A stretch of DNA of 64,000 bases from Euptelea pleiosperma (lineage: Eukaryota > Streptophyta > Magnoliopsida > Ranunculales > Eupteleaceae), in the NCBI GenBank assembly GCA_035048495.1, contig CM068541.1:14391929-14455928 (forward strand), read 5' to 3'. A program made the translations under genes and the position numbers. Position 1 is the first letter of the stretch. Each line of letters starts with the position of its first letter. Under the pieces are notes generated by a model. It did not search any database and had not been told where the DNA came from. It saw only the letters and a program-made list of their open reading frames with translations. This document shows, one piece after another, positions 13,131-26,000 of the stretch.

Positions 13131-13202
13131 GTTGCTTGTATCTTTAGGCTCTGGCCCCTTAAATATATCTTTTACTTATCAAAAAAATATAATCCCAAAC
13201 AG

Positions 13203-13750
13203 GTGATCTATCTTCACCAGGACTAGTAGATGAGCTTGAACCGGCCATCGAAAACTTCAAAAATAAGTAACTTTACCACAGAAACTCAGAAAAATCTAAA
13301 AATTGGAATACACGCTCCCAGTATGATTCTAATGGAGGCGGCAAGCATAGAGGACCCTTCAGGGTTCCAGATTTTGAAAAATTTCAAAACCCATTTTTGT
13401 CTCAGTCGGACAAAATTTTACGATCGGAGCTCGAAGACTCTGAAAAATTTGAAACGAAGATCAAAACAACCCAAAGAGGTCTATATGAGGTGCGCCAGGG
13501 GTAGAGAACATTACCTGCTTCATGTTGATGAGAAACAACAAAACCCGAAAAACCTCTCCTGGAGAAAGAACTAGAAAAAATGCACCGGTGATCTTCAATC
13601 ACACATACGGAGTCCTTCAATCTCCAAACTGATAGAAACAAACATAAACACACCCTAGATGAGATCTTTCTATGAAACAAGTGTAAAGGGAAAGAAGAAA
13701 AATAGATAAGAGGAAGAGAAGAAGAAAAAATAAAATTTGCTCTAATACCA
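13203..13750 (-). mobile_element. Copia-1 5' end: primer-binding site, leader and gag start
   Basis: On the minus strand, TGGTATTAGAGC directly follows the LTR (13739-13750), matching the 3' end of plant initiator Met-tRNA (TGGTATCAGAGC) with one change. About 490 bp of leader follows, then ATG at 13248 giving MAGSSSSTSPGEDRSPVWDY before the L1 junction. Confidence 0.85.
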
Positions 13751-13947
13751 TGTTAGTTTTCATAGTATTAGGGTTTGAGAGAGCGAGAGAATTGAGAGAA
13801 TGAGAGTTGGAGTTGAACTAGGTAGTTCGGCCTCCTCTTGTTATTATATATATATGTGTCCCACTTAAGTGGGTGTAACTAAGAAGCTTTAGTTACACCC
13901 ACCTATCGCAACTACACACCCACACATTACATAGAGAAACTCTAACA
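13751..13947 (-). repeat. Copia-1 5' LTR
   Basis: 197 bp, TGTTAG...TAACA, aligned end to end with 4423-4625 with few differences (for example an internal GAGAGATGGA segment missing here). Confidence 0.93.
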
Positions 13948-13952
13948 TTATT

Positions 13953-16466
13953 TTTTGGAGAACAATGCTCCACCCTCATATGGCCATATGCCCCCTTGCT
14001 CTCTCAAGTTATTTTATTTTCCTTCTTTCTTTATGCAAACTCCTTTTAGGACTTTGCTTGATTTTCTCCATCTCCCATTAGATGTTATTCAAACCCTAAT
14101 CATGTTTAATCAATGATAGGGCCAATCCACCTGTAGATATCCCAAACAAAGGTCAGACGACACCTGCACGTGGAACTTGGCTACCAGACGGCACTCTCAC
14201 GTGCAACTATGTATCAAACGGCACCCGCACATGTAACTATCTCTCAGACGGCACCCACACATGTAACTATCTATCAGACGGCTACCGCACATGTAACTAC
14301 CTATCAGACGGCATCCGCACATGCAGCTATCTAACAGACGGCACCCGCACATTGGACAATGATATATATCAATATCCTTCACTTGTAAGTACCCATTTAG
14401 TACTTGCATATGGCGCTAAGGTAGTAGTCTTGCTCGCGCAAGGGTCATGCACCCGCTAATAGGAATTCCACTTCTAACCACGCTATCTAGTGTCGCACAG
14501 TAGCATGGGGGTCAAAGATAAATTGTAGGATTGGCGGGGCAAGTGTATGAGAGGGCGATCAGAGGTCATCTTGTTCGCAAAACTGCTAAAACATGTGGGA
14601 ACGAGATGCTCGCTTGATCGACCGTCATCTGGGTTGCACAACGACACCGTAATATGCCACGTGTTCGTCAAAGAGTCGTAATCAAATAAGACAGACGACG
14701 GCGCCACCTCCAATCCATGTGGCACAATACGGACGCATGATGAAATTGGACACATTTATTACAATCGTGCCCTCTTAACCTTCAACCCTCCACAAATAGG
14801 GAAGGGGTTGAAGGAAAAGAAGAAGGAACCATAGCCAAGGTGTTACCCTGATCTTTTACACTGTTCCTTTCTGAGCCTCTCTTCTTTATCTTCCTTCTTT
14901 GTGGTCTTTACTACCGCTAGTCCGCAAAACTCTAGACTCAGATATCTTGGATTCCTCTTTAATTTGCTTTCAGGCATGTTGCTATGTGTTCTAAAGTGAG
15001 TATCATCAATAAAGAGGGTTAACCATTGTTTTTGAGTTCTAGATATCTTTGCTCCGTTTACACCACCCTATTTGAAATCTGAATTGTTTTAGCACTTCAG
15101 CCCCCAATTAGTGCAAGCCATAACACCTTTCTTCCTCCTCTGTATTGATCCTCAACCCCCTCTCTCAATACCCTAACCGTTACCCCCTTTAGCACAGAGG
15201 TGCTGTCCACCACCATTAAACCCTCATATAGCACCAAAAATCCAGCACCTCTTAGCCCTTTAACTACCCAAACCGTGGGCTCCATAGGGGCTGCAATCCT
15301 CTTGGTTCGATCCTTGAAGAGAAGACAAAGATTAAAGAGAAGAAGAAAAAGAAGATTTGCTTAATCAGAAAAATCTGGATTTTGATAAGCATTAAGGTAG
15401 GTTTTCTCTCCTCTCCTTTAATCCTAGGAAGCCAAAAAGATATATCCTAGGTATGGTTTTAGATTAAAAAGTACTCAAATGTACAAGAAAATTGTTAGGT
15501 GTTATTACTTAAATTCCCTATGTAACAATGACAGTCTCAGAACATAGATGAGTGCAATCTAGCATGGTGCCTTAAGAAGCCTGAAAAGCAGACATGTTTG
15601 TACATGCATTATAATATGTTCAGTCATATTTAAACCAAAAGCTTTTTTTTTAATAAAGATAAGGAAAAGAAAAAATAAATATATGAAAAGTAAAAGAAAA
15701 TATTTTCTTAAACCATGTAGCCATCCAATAGTGTAAATATAGGTAGATTTATAGATGGAAGATTATCAAACAAATATATTTGTGTTTACCAACTTAGCAA
15801 AGTATCGTATGGAGGATGGAATTGAACAGCCCTCTTTGAGAAATCCTTTTCAATATAAAAAAATCCTTAAAATAAAGGGTGACACTGCCATACGTGTTAG
15901 GATGTGTTTTGAGATGCATCGGCATATCCATGCTGATACGTTTCCAACATTGGAAAAAACCTAGGAGTATTTGTCTTTGTTACATAGGTTATTCCTTCTT
16001 GCTTATGTATTTTTTGTAGGACTAGGTCAATAATATGTATTGTAAGGGCACTTACTTTTGCTTGAATATTTGTACTGCACTGATAAGATAGTTTGTACTT
16101 AATCTAGGGGAGGTGGTCTTCACCTCTAAAAAATATTTCTTTGATTTCTCCTCGGGTTTCAAGTTTCATAATAAGTATGACACCGTGGTAGGATTACACA
16201 TTTTCACTAGATTAAAAAAAAATTAACCACATAACCACTAAAGGCCTAAAAAGAAGTGGGTTTGAATATTGATTTTTACAAAAAACCTGAAAAATAAATT
16301 TTGGTTTTAGGAAGACACCCCAAATAAAAAATAACATGCATTTTCTACAGGCAGTGTGTTGGTAATCCAAGAATAAACAGCCTTATTGACATGTTATGTA
16401 CAATCTGTTTAGAATGCAAAAGGTAATTTCATCAATTCGTGAAAATAAATTATGACAATCACGTAC
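13953..16466. other. Unassigned stretch; possible LTR relic, no LRR exons found
   Basis: Searched for the next minus-strand exon of the LRR receptor gene (malectin or juxtamembrane) without success. 14500-15000 looks like an LTR promoter and leader: CACAAATAGG near 14795, then a pyrimidine-rich leader. 14483-14755 is open on the minus strand, but I recognise nothing in it. Confidence 0.35.
14157..14352. repeat. 30-bp minisatellite
   Basis: About seven diverged tandem copies of a 30-bp unit (consensus start GACGGCACCCGCACATGTAA). As the period is a multiple of three, the reverse strand is open as a ten-residue repeat (CGCRLIDSYM-like). I regard that as a by-product rather than a protein. Confidence 0.9.
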
Positions 16467-16535
16467 GCGTTAATTTTGGTTGATTTTGCATCCCAACGAG
16501 GTATTGGTCCAGTGAGATTGTTTCTTGTAAGGTAT
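16467..16535 (-). CDS. LRR receptor exon 15
   Basis: Residues 376-397, beginning YLTRNNLTGPIPRW. The acceptor is TTCAG. Two donors are possible, GC|GTACGT (used here, 69 bp) or AC|GTGATT (73 bp). The first keeps the gene's usual phase. No following exon was found in the window. Confidence 0.8.
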
Positions 16536-19500
16536 CTGAACACAAAACATCATTATATCGTTGTTATGATCAGTTTTGTCTCTATTAAATCATTATATAT
16601 GAAAGTAACATAAAAAGTAAAGATATATCGGAGTTAATATGGATTCAAATGGCTTATCCAAAAAAATATTGATTTAAAAGATATGAAGAGACATTTGCTT
16701 ACAGGAATTCTAATTGTAGATGATTAATGGACTTTGGTACTTCACCGCTCAAGTTATTGAAGCTCAAGTCCCTGCACAAAAGTAATAAGCATAGACTATC
16801 TAACAACATTTGATTATTAGAGATAATTTAAATATGGATAAAAGCAACTTCAATCTCCAATTTAAAATTCTTACAATATAAACATTGGATAGCAAGGAAC
16901 CGGTTGAAAATAATTGTTGTATGATCAATTTTTAGAAGAAACATTATAAGAATCTAAGAGAACTCATCATTATTAGCTGAAAGTTGAAACGATGAATTCT
17001 ATGCAATAATATATGCACCTAACGTATTTTTGTTGTGAACCAAAACAACATAAAGCGGCCTCATTGATGGGGTAACAGAGGTTAAAGGTGATTCGGCATT
17101 CAACATTCCTCTTTTTAGGTGTTATCCAAAGTTTATGGCCTTACTAATAGAAGCCTTCTTACTCAATTCTAGGAGAAATTGGATGATGTTTCTGTACTTT
17201 GGGATATGCCATGGTGTATAGGTAAGGCTTTAATGTCATCATATTCTCAAACAAGAAGAGAGGGGGTAATAGGGTGACTAGGAGTATGAGACTTAAGGGA
17301 GTTCGTTAAGAGACATTCTGTTATGACTTACCGTAGAGTGTGGTAAGTTTACTTGGTCAAACAATCAAGAGAATCCCACTCCTGCTTATGTTAGATTGTA
17401 AGGGCATTTTCAGACTCTACTCCCATTCATTTTGAGAATATGTAGCCTCATAAGTCCGACTTTAAGGAAAAGATGGGGAGTGGTGGAATGTTTTTTCTTT
17501 CAGAGCAAAGCTAGGTTCATGTTTCATAGAAAGCTCAGAGCTCTTATAGAGAAGATCATGGTGTGGAATCATGTTGAGTTTGGTAGGGTGGACCAAAAGA
17601 AGAAATGTATTCTCAAAGAGATTTCCTTAATTGTTAGAAAAGAAGACGGGGGAGGGTATCCAAAATCTTGTCAAGTTGAGGGGATTAGTTGGAAACAAAA
17701 TCGAGGGTTAGGTGGCTCAAAGAAGGAGACAATACCAAGTTCGTCCATCGATTGCTAATGCCCGCTGAAAATGTAATTATAGTTCTTGTTTCAAGATCGA
17801 TCGAAATCTCTTGGTGGAGTCAACTATCAGGGATTGGATGGGCAATTACTACTCTAAGTTGTATTCAAAGACCACCTCATATAAATCGATTTTCGATGGC
17901 CTTCATTTTGAATGTAGTTCTCCTAGTTAAAGCTCTTGGAAGAAAAGACCGCTACATGAGGAGAATATCTTGGAGTCCATTAAGGCAATAAAAGATAAAG
18001 TTGTAGGAGTAAAGATAATAGGCGACAGGTTGTTGTTAATAAAAAAAATGAATGTGAAGAGATTATTAACATAATTAGTGCTTATTCAACTCAAGTTAGA
18101 TTAAGCGAAAGCATACAGAGACAATTTTGGGAAAGACAGGCATGGATTGATGAAGGAATTCCTGATGGCCAAAAGATATTTATAGAGGGAATTAAATGGG
18201 CATGTAGAGAAGGAAAGTGATATGGGTTTGGAGAAAAAAATGAATGGAAAGTGTGACCCTTGAATTTGCGATGGCATATGATCTTGAAATAGCAAACACA
18301 TACTTTAAAAAGATGAATGAACATTTAATTATGTTTAAAAATAGAAAAAAAATGAGCCGAAAGACTTTCTACTTAAGAGAAATGAACTATCAATGTGTAA
18401 AGATTGTAAGGTTATTCCAAGAGAGACCTGACTACACAACATAGGCTTGTAAAACCCTAAAAGGATATTTTTGGTCCATTTTGAATTTAGGACTCTTTTC
18501 AGATATTTTTCTTCACAAAATGACATTAGATAATGACTAGAACATCTGGGTGAAGTTTTGTCGAATTTCGAGAAAATTATTTTTTTAGGGTTTTTTCTCA
18601 AGGGCATTTCTAGTGAGGCACACCTAGGCTTGTGGGGCCCACGAATTTTGATTGATTTAAGTCCCTAACTTGACAACTAAGACCCAAATTAAATTTGGGA
18701 ATTTTCTGACAAGCATTACTATTTTTAAAATAGGTTTTAGTTTTAATCTAAGCTATATACGTATATTAGTAATTAATATATTTTTTCAATATTCAGGGCA
18801 TAAATTTTTACCCTGATGTCGAAATAGTGATCCGTTTGATGTTCTGGAATCCTTTTTTATGTGGGTTAAATCATTGTCTTATGGAAATTTTAAAATTTCG
18901 CTGCCCTGGTCCCCGAACTTGGGTCTGAAAATTGGGTAATTTAATTTACAAGGGAATAAATAAATTCTTAATTATTTAAAGTTTGGTGAGCCTTGGTGGG
19001 ACCCATGTTTGGGACTTGTTTTGTGGCCCATTTAAGTCAACATATTTTTTAGATTATTGTAATAATTATTAAATTAATCATATTGACACATAAGCATTGT
19101 TAATTTAATTAGGAATACATTATTTGACAACTAAGTAAATAAGTGTTGACTTTTTCAACCCACTTGCCACCAAAGAGAGAGAAACTCTTTTTTAGTAGAA
19201 AACATTGGAAACCTCTTTAAGTGGACCCCAATTCTAAAAATTAGCAACACCTAACTCTATTACAATTACGATCTCACCCCAGACGGATGTGAAAAGTGGC
19301 TATTTGCCACTTACGTTTGGGGTTAGTTCTGTCCAAATGTGCCCAGAAAACCTCTTTTTGATTCCCCCAATTGTCCTGTCTAACTAGCAGTTTGATTTTG
19401 TTCCCGCGGAGGTCCCATTTGCGTCTATTGATCAGGATTTTGAAACTCTTGCCACATTTCTTGTCTAACACCAATTCGTATAACCATGTATAAGTTTCCA

Positions 19501-22500
19501 GTTTTGAGTTTTGGTTTTGTGAAGCTGAATACCTCTGTCGCTGTCAACAGGTGGACTGTAGTCACTAGACTGATAAAGAACTGATACTCCATGTCTTGAA
19601 GAATAAATCTTATTCTTTCAAGAACTGGTTATTCCCAAAATCTTTCATTATTCCTCGTGGACAAACCATTTACAAAAGATTTGTCAATTTAACTTTTGAT
19701 CTAGTTTTCTACACGATTTTAACCTATGATCAAAATCAAAGAAAAGGAAACAATCTTTAAAGAAATAATAGATTCTAGTCTTATTTGGTACAATCAAATC
19801 CACAACAGGGGCTCTGATACCAATTGTTGGTATTATTCGCGAAAAAACATCATAATAAGATAATGAAACTGTTTCTCCTCCCATCAAGGAGAATCAGTTT
19901 CCTAGATGGATACCGCTTCTTGAGTTATGATAGACTGCATCACTAACCCATCATACTTGATATAGGGGTTCACATAAACTACTCGTATGCATGGTTTCAA
20001 GTTTCGGCCGAAACCAAAACGTTCCGTCCGATACGTTTCGATTTTGTAGTGGATGAAACTACTTTGGTTTCGTCGACTGAAACTAATAAAAACCAATTTT
20101 TTATTCATAAAATGTCAATTGGTTTTGGTCAAATTCAGACCGAAACCACCAAAATGTTTTGGTTTCGCCCATAGATGAAACTGAAACATAACGAGTCACT
20201 TTGAACTATGCTCATGTGGGTGACAATATATATCTATTATTTGAATAACCTACAATCCAATAGTTTAATAAAACCATACATGTGATAGGCCACATTAATT
20301 TAATAGAAAATATATAATATAATAATTTTCTAACAATGATTTGTGGGACACATCAATCCCCAATCTCAGTCCAAAATGTGTCCACACTTGGTTCCCCTAG
20401 ATCTTCCTAAGTCTCTTCAAAAGGGCAACCAAAGTGTTTACCTGATTGTAGTATTTTTGGGTGCACGAGTGCAACCCATAACTTAACCTAAAAGATCATT
20501 TTTTTCATTAATAACCAACCAACATTATTTTTTACAAAACCTAGATAGTGGGTTAATTGAAGGCCTAATAACTTTTCGGATTTGAATCACGCGAAAGAAA
20601 CAAAGTTGAAGAATTAAGGATAATCGGAAAGTGAGCTAATATAAGATTTTTCTCTCAATTTCTTGCTTCTATGAATGTGTTTTTCAAATTATTTTATTTA
20701 TTTGTATATGTTTTAATTATGTTCATGTATATCAAGCTTTAAATGTATCTCCGTTGATTTTGATTGCATGTATTGATGCATGACCATGAGAATTTATTGG
20801 ATATCATTGATTTTAGATTATTGATTATTGTTGTTGGAGATGCATTGCGGCTCACAGCTATTATTTAATCACTATTATTATTTCTTAGGGTTTGGCTGTA
20901 TCATTGGAACACGACTCCTTGGATGTCTCGAGTCCCAAGAGCATCCTTGAAAAGCAACGGGGACGTTCTGCTCCCAATGGTGAAAGCCTCGAAACATCCA
21001 TAGATCCGTATAGTGGAATTACAACATGACCCCGCCCATAAGCAAGCCACGTGTTTAGCCCAGTCATACATTCTCATTTATATTTGATTCATTAGGGTTA
21101 TAAGATTTACTCAATTAGTCCAGTTATTTAATTATTAATATCATTGATGCATATTTTGATTATTATCATTGCATGGTTTTATCATAATTTAACCGCTCAT
21201 CCTCATAGAAGTATGGGTGGTAGAGCAAATTTACTAAGAGCGTTATGATCATGCTTATAATAACATTTTTGCAGAGATACTAGATGGACCAACTACTCAT
21301 TGATAGAAGCCAAAGGATTTTAGTATTTTATTACTTTCCTAGATATTATATTTAGGTTTATTTCCAGTCAAGGGATTTCCAAATAGTTTACAGGTTGCTT
21401 TAGTTGAAATTGTAATTTGAATTTAGTTCTTATTTGATTCATCAGATGGGATGAACTTGAGAACCATTTATTATTGATTTAAAAAATTCATGAGTTATTT
21501 AAAGTATGAATGATATATTTGATATGTGTGCAAATTTAGACACATGTTCACTATCACATTTACATTATATTAAATTGCACCTTGTGCCTCAGCCTTAGGA
21601 CACCTGATTCGATCCATATTCTGTTGGGTCAAGTCATGGGTTCCGGGTTCAGATCCCAACAAGGCTAGTGGTTTTAGATGTTCGCATTAAGAATTGGAAG
21701 AAAGAGAATGAAAACAAAAGATGACCAAGAATGAGGTGGTGGAATTTAAAAGGGGTAAAGTTAGTGCCGTTCATAAATAAATGGGTAAAGGAAGAAAGGG
21801 AAGCATATAGGCAAAGATTACGATGGTGTGGAATGTAATGACCTAATTAATTAGAATAACAAAAGAGGTCCTTGGGAATCTAAATGGAAAAGTTATATAC
21901 ACAAGATACTTAGTGGTGGAAAGATGAGGTTCAAAAATTAGATAAAAGAGTATCTATTATAAGACTTGGTTACTAGCTGGAAACAATGAGAACTTAGAAA
22001 GATAAAAGAATGGTAAAAGAGAAACAAAGAGAGTGGTAAGTGAGGCCAAACATAAAGCATATGATAGTTCATATAATAAATTAAGGACAATAGAAGGTGA
22101 GAAAAATGTCTACAAGCTTGCCCAAACAAGAGAGAGAAATGCTAGAGATATTGATCATGTTAGATGCATTAAAGGCAAAGAGAAGAGAGTTTTAGGAAAG
22201 TTGAAGAAATTAAGGAAAGGTGAAAGAGTTATTTCATAAATTATTAAATATGGATAACATAATGGACATAAGACTAGATGGAAATACTAAGGAGAATATA
22301 TAACATATATACATTCTTAGAATTAGGGTATGAGACATGATATAAAATTCAAGATATCATCCTCAACATCAAAGCTCTCTCGTTCCTATGGTCTAAATTT
22401 TTTTGAATGTAAAAGGCTGTCTTTTGATGATTTTGGATGGGATTTGATATTGTATAGGTGGCATTGGCATTGTCCATTTTGGCCCCTTTTTCTTTCCTTT

Positions 22501-22977
22501 AGAGGTCTCCTCGACCTTCTAGGTTTGTTTTGTCCTTTTGGCTTTTGCCCTTAAAAAATTCGAAATACTTGTATAAAAAAAATGAACAATCCAAAGTCAA
22601 ACAAGAGAAACATTAGCTATTTAACCAAGTAAGAAGGATAAAAATCACAATGAAGCTTGAAATCAGAGGCTTAGCGAGAAAATTGGCGACAAAGGCTTCA
22701 TATTTGATCCCTAGGTCAAAAGAAAAAGCACGTTGTCTCCATTGGGTATTGAATAATGTATCGTAGCAAAGTACAAAGTCTTGAAAGTGCAAAAGCAATC
22801 ATTAGTGAAGGATGTCCCTGTTGGAGTTTATGTAATACACCCACGTGGGTGTCTCAAGTGGGCTGCGTCCCACTTCCCACGTGGGGCCTTTTTTGGGTTT
22901 TTCACTATTTACATGAATAGTGTCATGGGAATAGTGTCACGTGAATAGTGTTATCTTTTGTAAGGTTTCTCCCCATC

Positions 22978-23022
<45 letters not shown>

Positions 23023-26000
23023 AGAGAGAATGAATTAACAATTCATTCTCTCTCTAACCCTAATCTCCTTCTCTACCTTCCGCCTCCATTACATTTTTTT
23101 CCTCTTCTATCTATAACCTTTATCTACTGGTTACAACCTTATTTGCAACATGGTATCAGAGCATGGTAGCTCTAGAGCATGTGTCTTTGTCCCCTAGAGA
23201 CTCCATTCTGATCTAAGACGGTTATGTGAGCATCCGAGCCGAGGAGAACTTTTGAGGAAATCGCAGAGATCATTCCTGCGCTATCCGAGGATTAATCCTG
23301 AGGCAAAACACCAGAGGCTCTTATTTCCTGGTTAGTTTTTTCCCTCAGCCGCATCAAAGATCCAATTTGTCTTCTTCTCAAGCTTCTCCAGGCATTTTTT
23401 CGACCAACATGTTTTTCGAGGATTTTTGGATTTTTTTATTTTCTTGAGATCCACACCAGGGTAGGGTTTTCTACCCTGGCCGCCCCCTCCAGTACTCACC
23501 TAAGGACTATTAGAAAGTCGCATCGCATTTTTCTGACTGCCGGATCATCAGTTTTCAAAAATTGGCCCGATTTTCAGATATTTGGATTTCGGATTTTTGT
23601 GAGATTCGGGCAACAGCAGGCCCCTCTGACCTTGCCGCCCTCTTCAGTACTGCTCGTGGAATAGTTCGAAACTTGATTCGACGAATTCTGACCAGCAGAA
23701 CCCTAGTTTCCAAAAATTGCCTGGATCCCCCGGCTACTTTTTGGGTTTTGATTTTCTTTCAAAATCAGACCTCTCTAGGCCCTCTTGTCCTAGGCGCACC
23801 ACTCATTGGGCCTTTAGGGATCCTCTAGACATCGCTTCGATTTTCTAGGAGCCTTTGGTACACTACCTGTTATTTTTGGTGGTCCGAGTTCCCCCGTTGC
23901 CACATCTGTGATTTCTAGCTCTTCCTCTGAGGATCGTCCTATGACTCATGGCTCTCATGGAGATCACAACCCTCAGCTCTACATCACCACTGTGAAGCTC
24001 GATAGCACCAACTTCCTGGAATGGAAGACTTCCGCTCTCATGTCCATTGGGGGCCATGGCTACAGTGAGTATCTGACAAGTGCTACTAAAGAACCAGATC
24101 CAAAGGACAAATCTCATCGGATTTGGGTTATGGAGAACCTGACTGTCATGTCCTGGCTTCTTCCCTCGATGTCCCTACCAACGGCCAAAGATGTTTGGGA
24201 CGCTGTATCTCATACATAGTCCCAGGTGGGCAATTTCGCCAAGCTCTATGAACTAGAACAAGAGATATCTTGTCTTCGTCAGGGGGAGATGAAGCTTGGT
24301 ACATATTATGCTTCCCTTCGAAGCAAATGGAAGGAGATCGATCACTACCAAAGTTACTCCCCCAAGTGCGCAGATGACGTCAAGTCCTTCAAGGCTATGG
24401 TTCTTCCAGTTTCTCTCTGGCCTTCATCCGAGCTTTGAGGGAGCTCGTGTTCAGATCCTTGGTAGGGATCCTGCTCCTACCTCTCTAGCACAGGTCTATG
24501 GTTACATTCAGGGAGAGGACAGCCGCCGCTCTGCCATGCAACTCCGCAGTGGGAGTTATACTTAGGACAGCTCTGCTCTGGCTGCTACCAATCAGAAGAG
24601 CCAGACATCCAGTCCAAAGGAGTCTGGGGACCAACCCAGACCCAAGTGTGATCATTGCTGTCGCATGGGCCATATCCAGGCCACTTGCTAGAAGCTCCAT
24701 GGACGTCCCCCAGGCAGGCCCCGACTTTTCGTCAGCGTCAATCAGCAAAACAGGGACCTCACTCAGTGCACTCAGTCACACAGAACACCGCAACACCAGT
24801 GTCTACCTCCTCTGGGAACACAGACTCGTTCTCTCCTGCAGATCTTGAGCGACTTTGCCGCATGATGGCCCAACTCAATGGCCGGGCCTCCACTTCCACA
24901 TCTGCATTTGCTCACACAAGTACTAGGACTGCTTTTTCTGCCTCTACTGTACCTTCCAGCCCTTCTTGGATCATTGATTCAGGGGCATCTGATTACATGA
25001 CTGGTATGTGCTCCATTTTCTCTAGTTATGGTATTTGCTCTGGTCGTGACAAAGTTCGGATAGCTGATGGCACCTATTCCTCTATTTCTGGAAAAGGGGA
25101 TGTTCATGCCACACCAGCTCTCTCTGTCTTCTGTTTTGCATGTTCCGCAATTCACCGCTAATTTACTATCCGTCAGTAGTCTTACCAAAAGTCTTAACTG
25201 CAATGTAACATTTTTTCCTTCTCACTGTGTGTTTTAGGATCTGGAGTCGAAGCGGACGATTGGCAGTGGACATGAGGACGGTGGCTTAGACATCCTAGAT
25301 TCTTCAGTTTCTACATCTGCACACCAGTCTAGCATTAGTAGTAGTAGTAGAGTCAATAAAGACCAGTTAATGCTTTGGCATAACTGGCTAGGTCATGTAC
25401 CCGTGTCAGTCTTAAAGCGTGTCTTTCCTACTTTCTCTTATATTTCTGCAGTTCCCTTTCATTGTGAAACATGTGAACTGGCCAAACATTGTCGTTCTAT
25501 TTTTCCTATTAGTGAGAATAAAAGTACTACTCATTTTTCTATTGTGCATTCTGATGTGTGGGGCCCTGCGCCCGTGAATTCTTTATTTGGATATCGGTAC
25601 TTTGTTACCTTTGTAGATGACTTTAGTGGTTGTACCTGAGTGTTCCTTATGCGAACCAAAGATGATGTATTCTCCATTTTCCAAGAGTTCCATAAGATGG
25701 TTACCACTCAGTTCCATACCACTCTTAAGATTCTTCGCTCTGACAATGGGGGGGAATACCTAGATGGGGGTCTGAAATCCTACTTTGCTTCACATGGCAT
25801 TGTTCATCAGACCTCGTGCCCTTCAACACCTCAACAGAATGGGACTGCTAAGAGAAAAAATCGTCACCTTCTTGAAGTTGAGCGTGCTCTCCAGTTAGGC
25901 ATGCAGGTTCCTAAACACTATTGGTCCGAGTCTATCTTACTTGCTCCTTACCTCCTTAATCGTATGCCCTCTCAGGTACTTGGATTTCAGACTCCCCTAT

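Larger units (their letters stand above)
8682..13187 (+). mobile_element. L1-type LINE inserted in Copia-1 gag
   Basis: 4.5 kb non-LTR retrotransposon. The flanks are an imperfect 15-bp duplication: TATTATCTCAAACAG (8667-8681) and TATAATCCCAAACAG (13188-13202), two mismatches, as expected for target-primed reverse transcription. The 3' end is ATCAAAAAAATA after a short 3' UTR. It carries a fragment of ORF1 and a nearly full-length but broken ORF2. Only the end of ORF1 is recognisable, so it is probably 5' truncated. Confidence 0.92.
4423..13947 (-). mobile_element. Ty1/copia retrotransposon Copia-1, split by an L1 insertion
   Basis: Bounded by two LTRs (4423-4625 and 13751-13947) and a perfect 5-bp duplication TTATT (4418-4422 and 13948-13952). 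On the minus strand the order is 5' LTR, initiator-Met-tRNA primer site, gag, protease, integrase, reverse transcriptase, RNase H, polypurine tract, 3' LTR. This is the copia order. About 5 kb is copia sequence; the other 4.5 kb is the nested L1 at 8682-13187. Coding parts carry many stops and frameshifts, so it is dead. Confidence 0.93.
18448..21661. mobile_element. LTR-type insertion inside the RTE element
   Basis: 3.2 kb with TG...CA ends (TGTAAAACCC at 18448, GATCCCAACA ending 21661) and a 5-bp duplication AGGCT (18443-18447 and 21662-21666). No retroviral protein domain is seen, so it may be a large solo LTR or a non-autonomous element. It contains a further copia LTR (19825-20335). Confidence 0.75.
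18000..22240 (+). mobile_element. RTE-type LINE fragment, split by an LTR-type insertion
   Basis: Two pieces of one element. The left piece (18000-18447) has QRQFWERQAWIDEGIP and then LEFAMAYDLEIANTYFKKMN, the plant RTE endonuclease signature. The right piece (21667-22240) has VVLDVRIKNWKK, RMRWWNLKGVKLVPF in a shifted frame, SEAKHKAYDSSYNKL and KLAQTRERNARDIDHVRCIK, the linker before reverse transcriptase. Removing 18448-21666 joins the reading as TTQHRLVVLDVRI, typical of the family. No complete reverse transcriptase is present. Confidence 0.85.

Noticed and set aside
22613..22798. 61-codon minus-strand frame between the L1 tail and Copia-2
   Set aside because: No similarity recognised and no splice context with the receptor exons.
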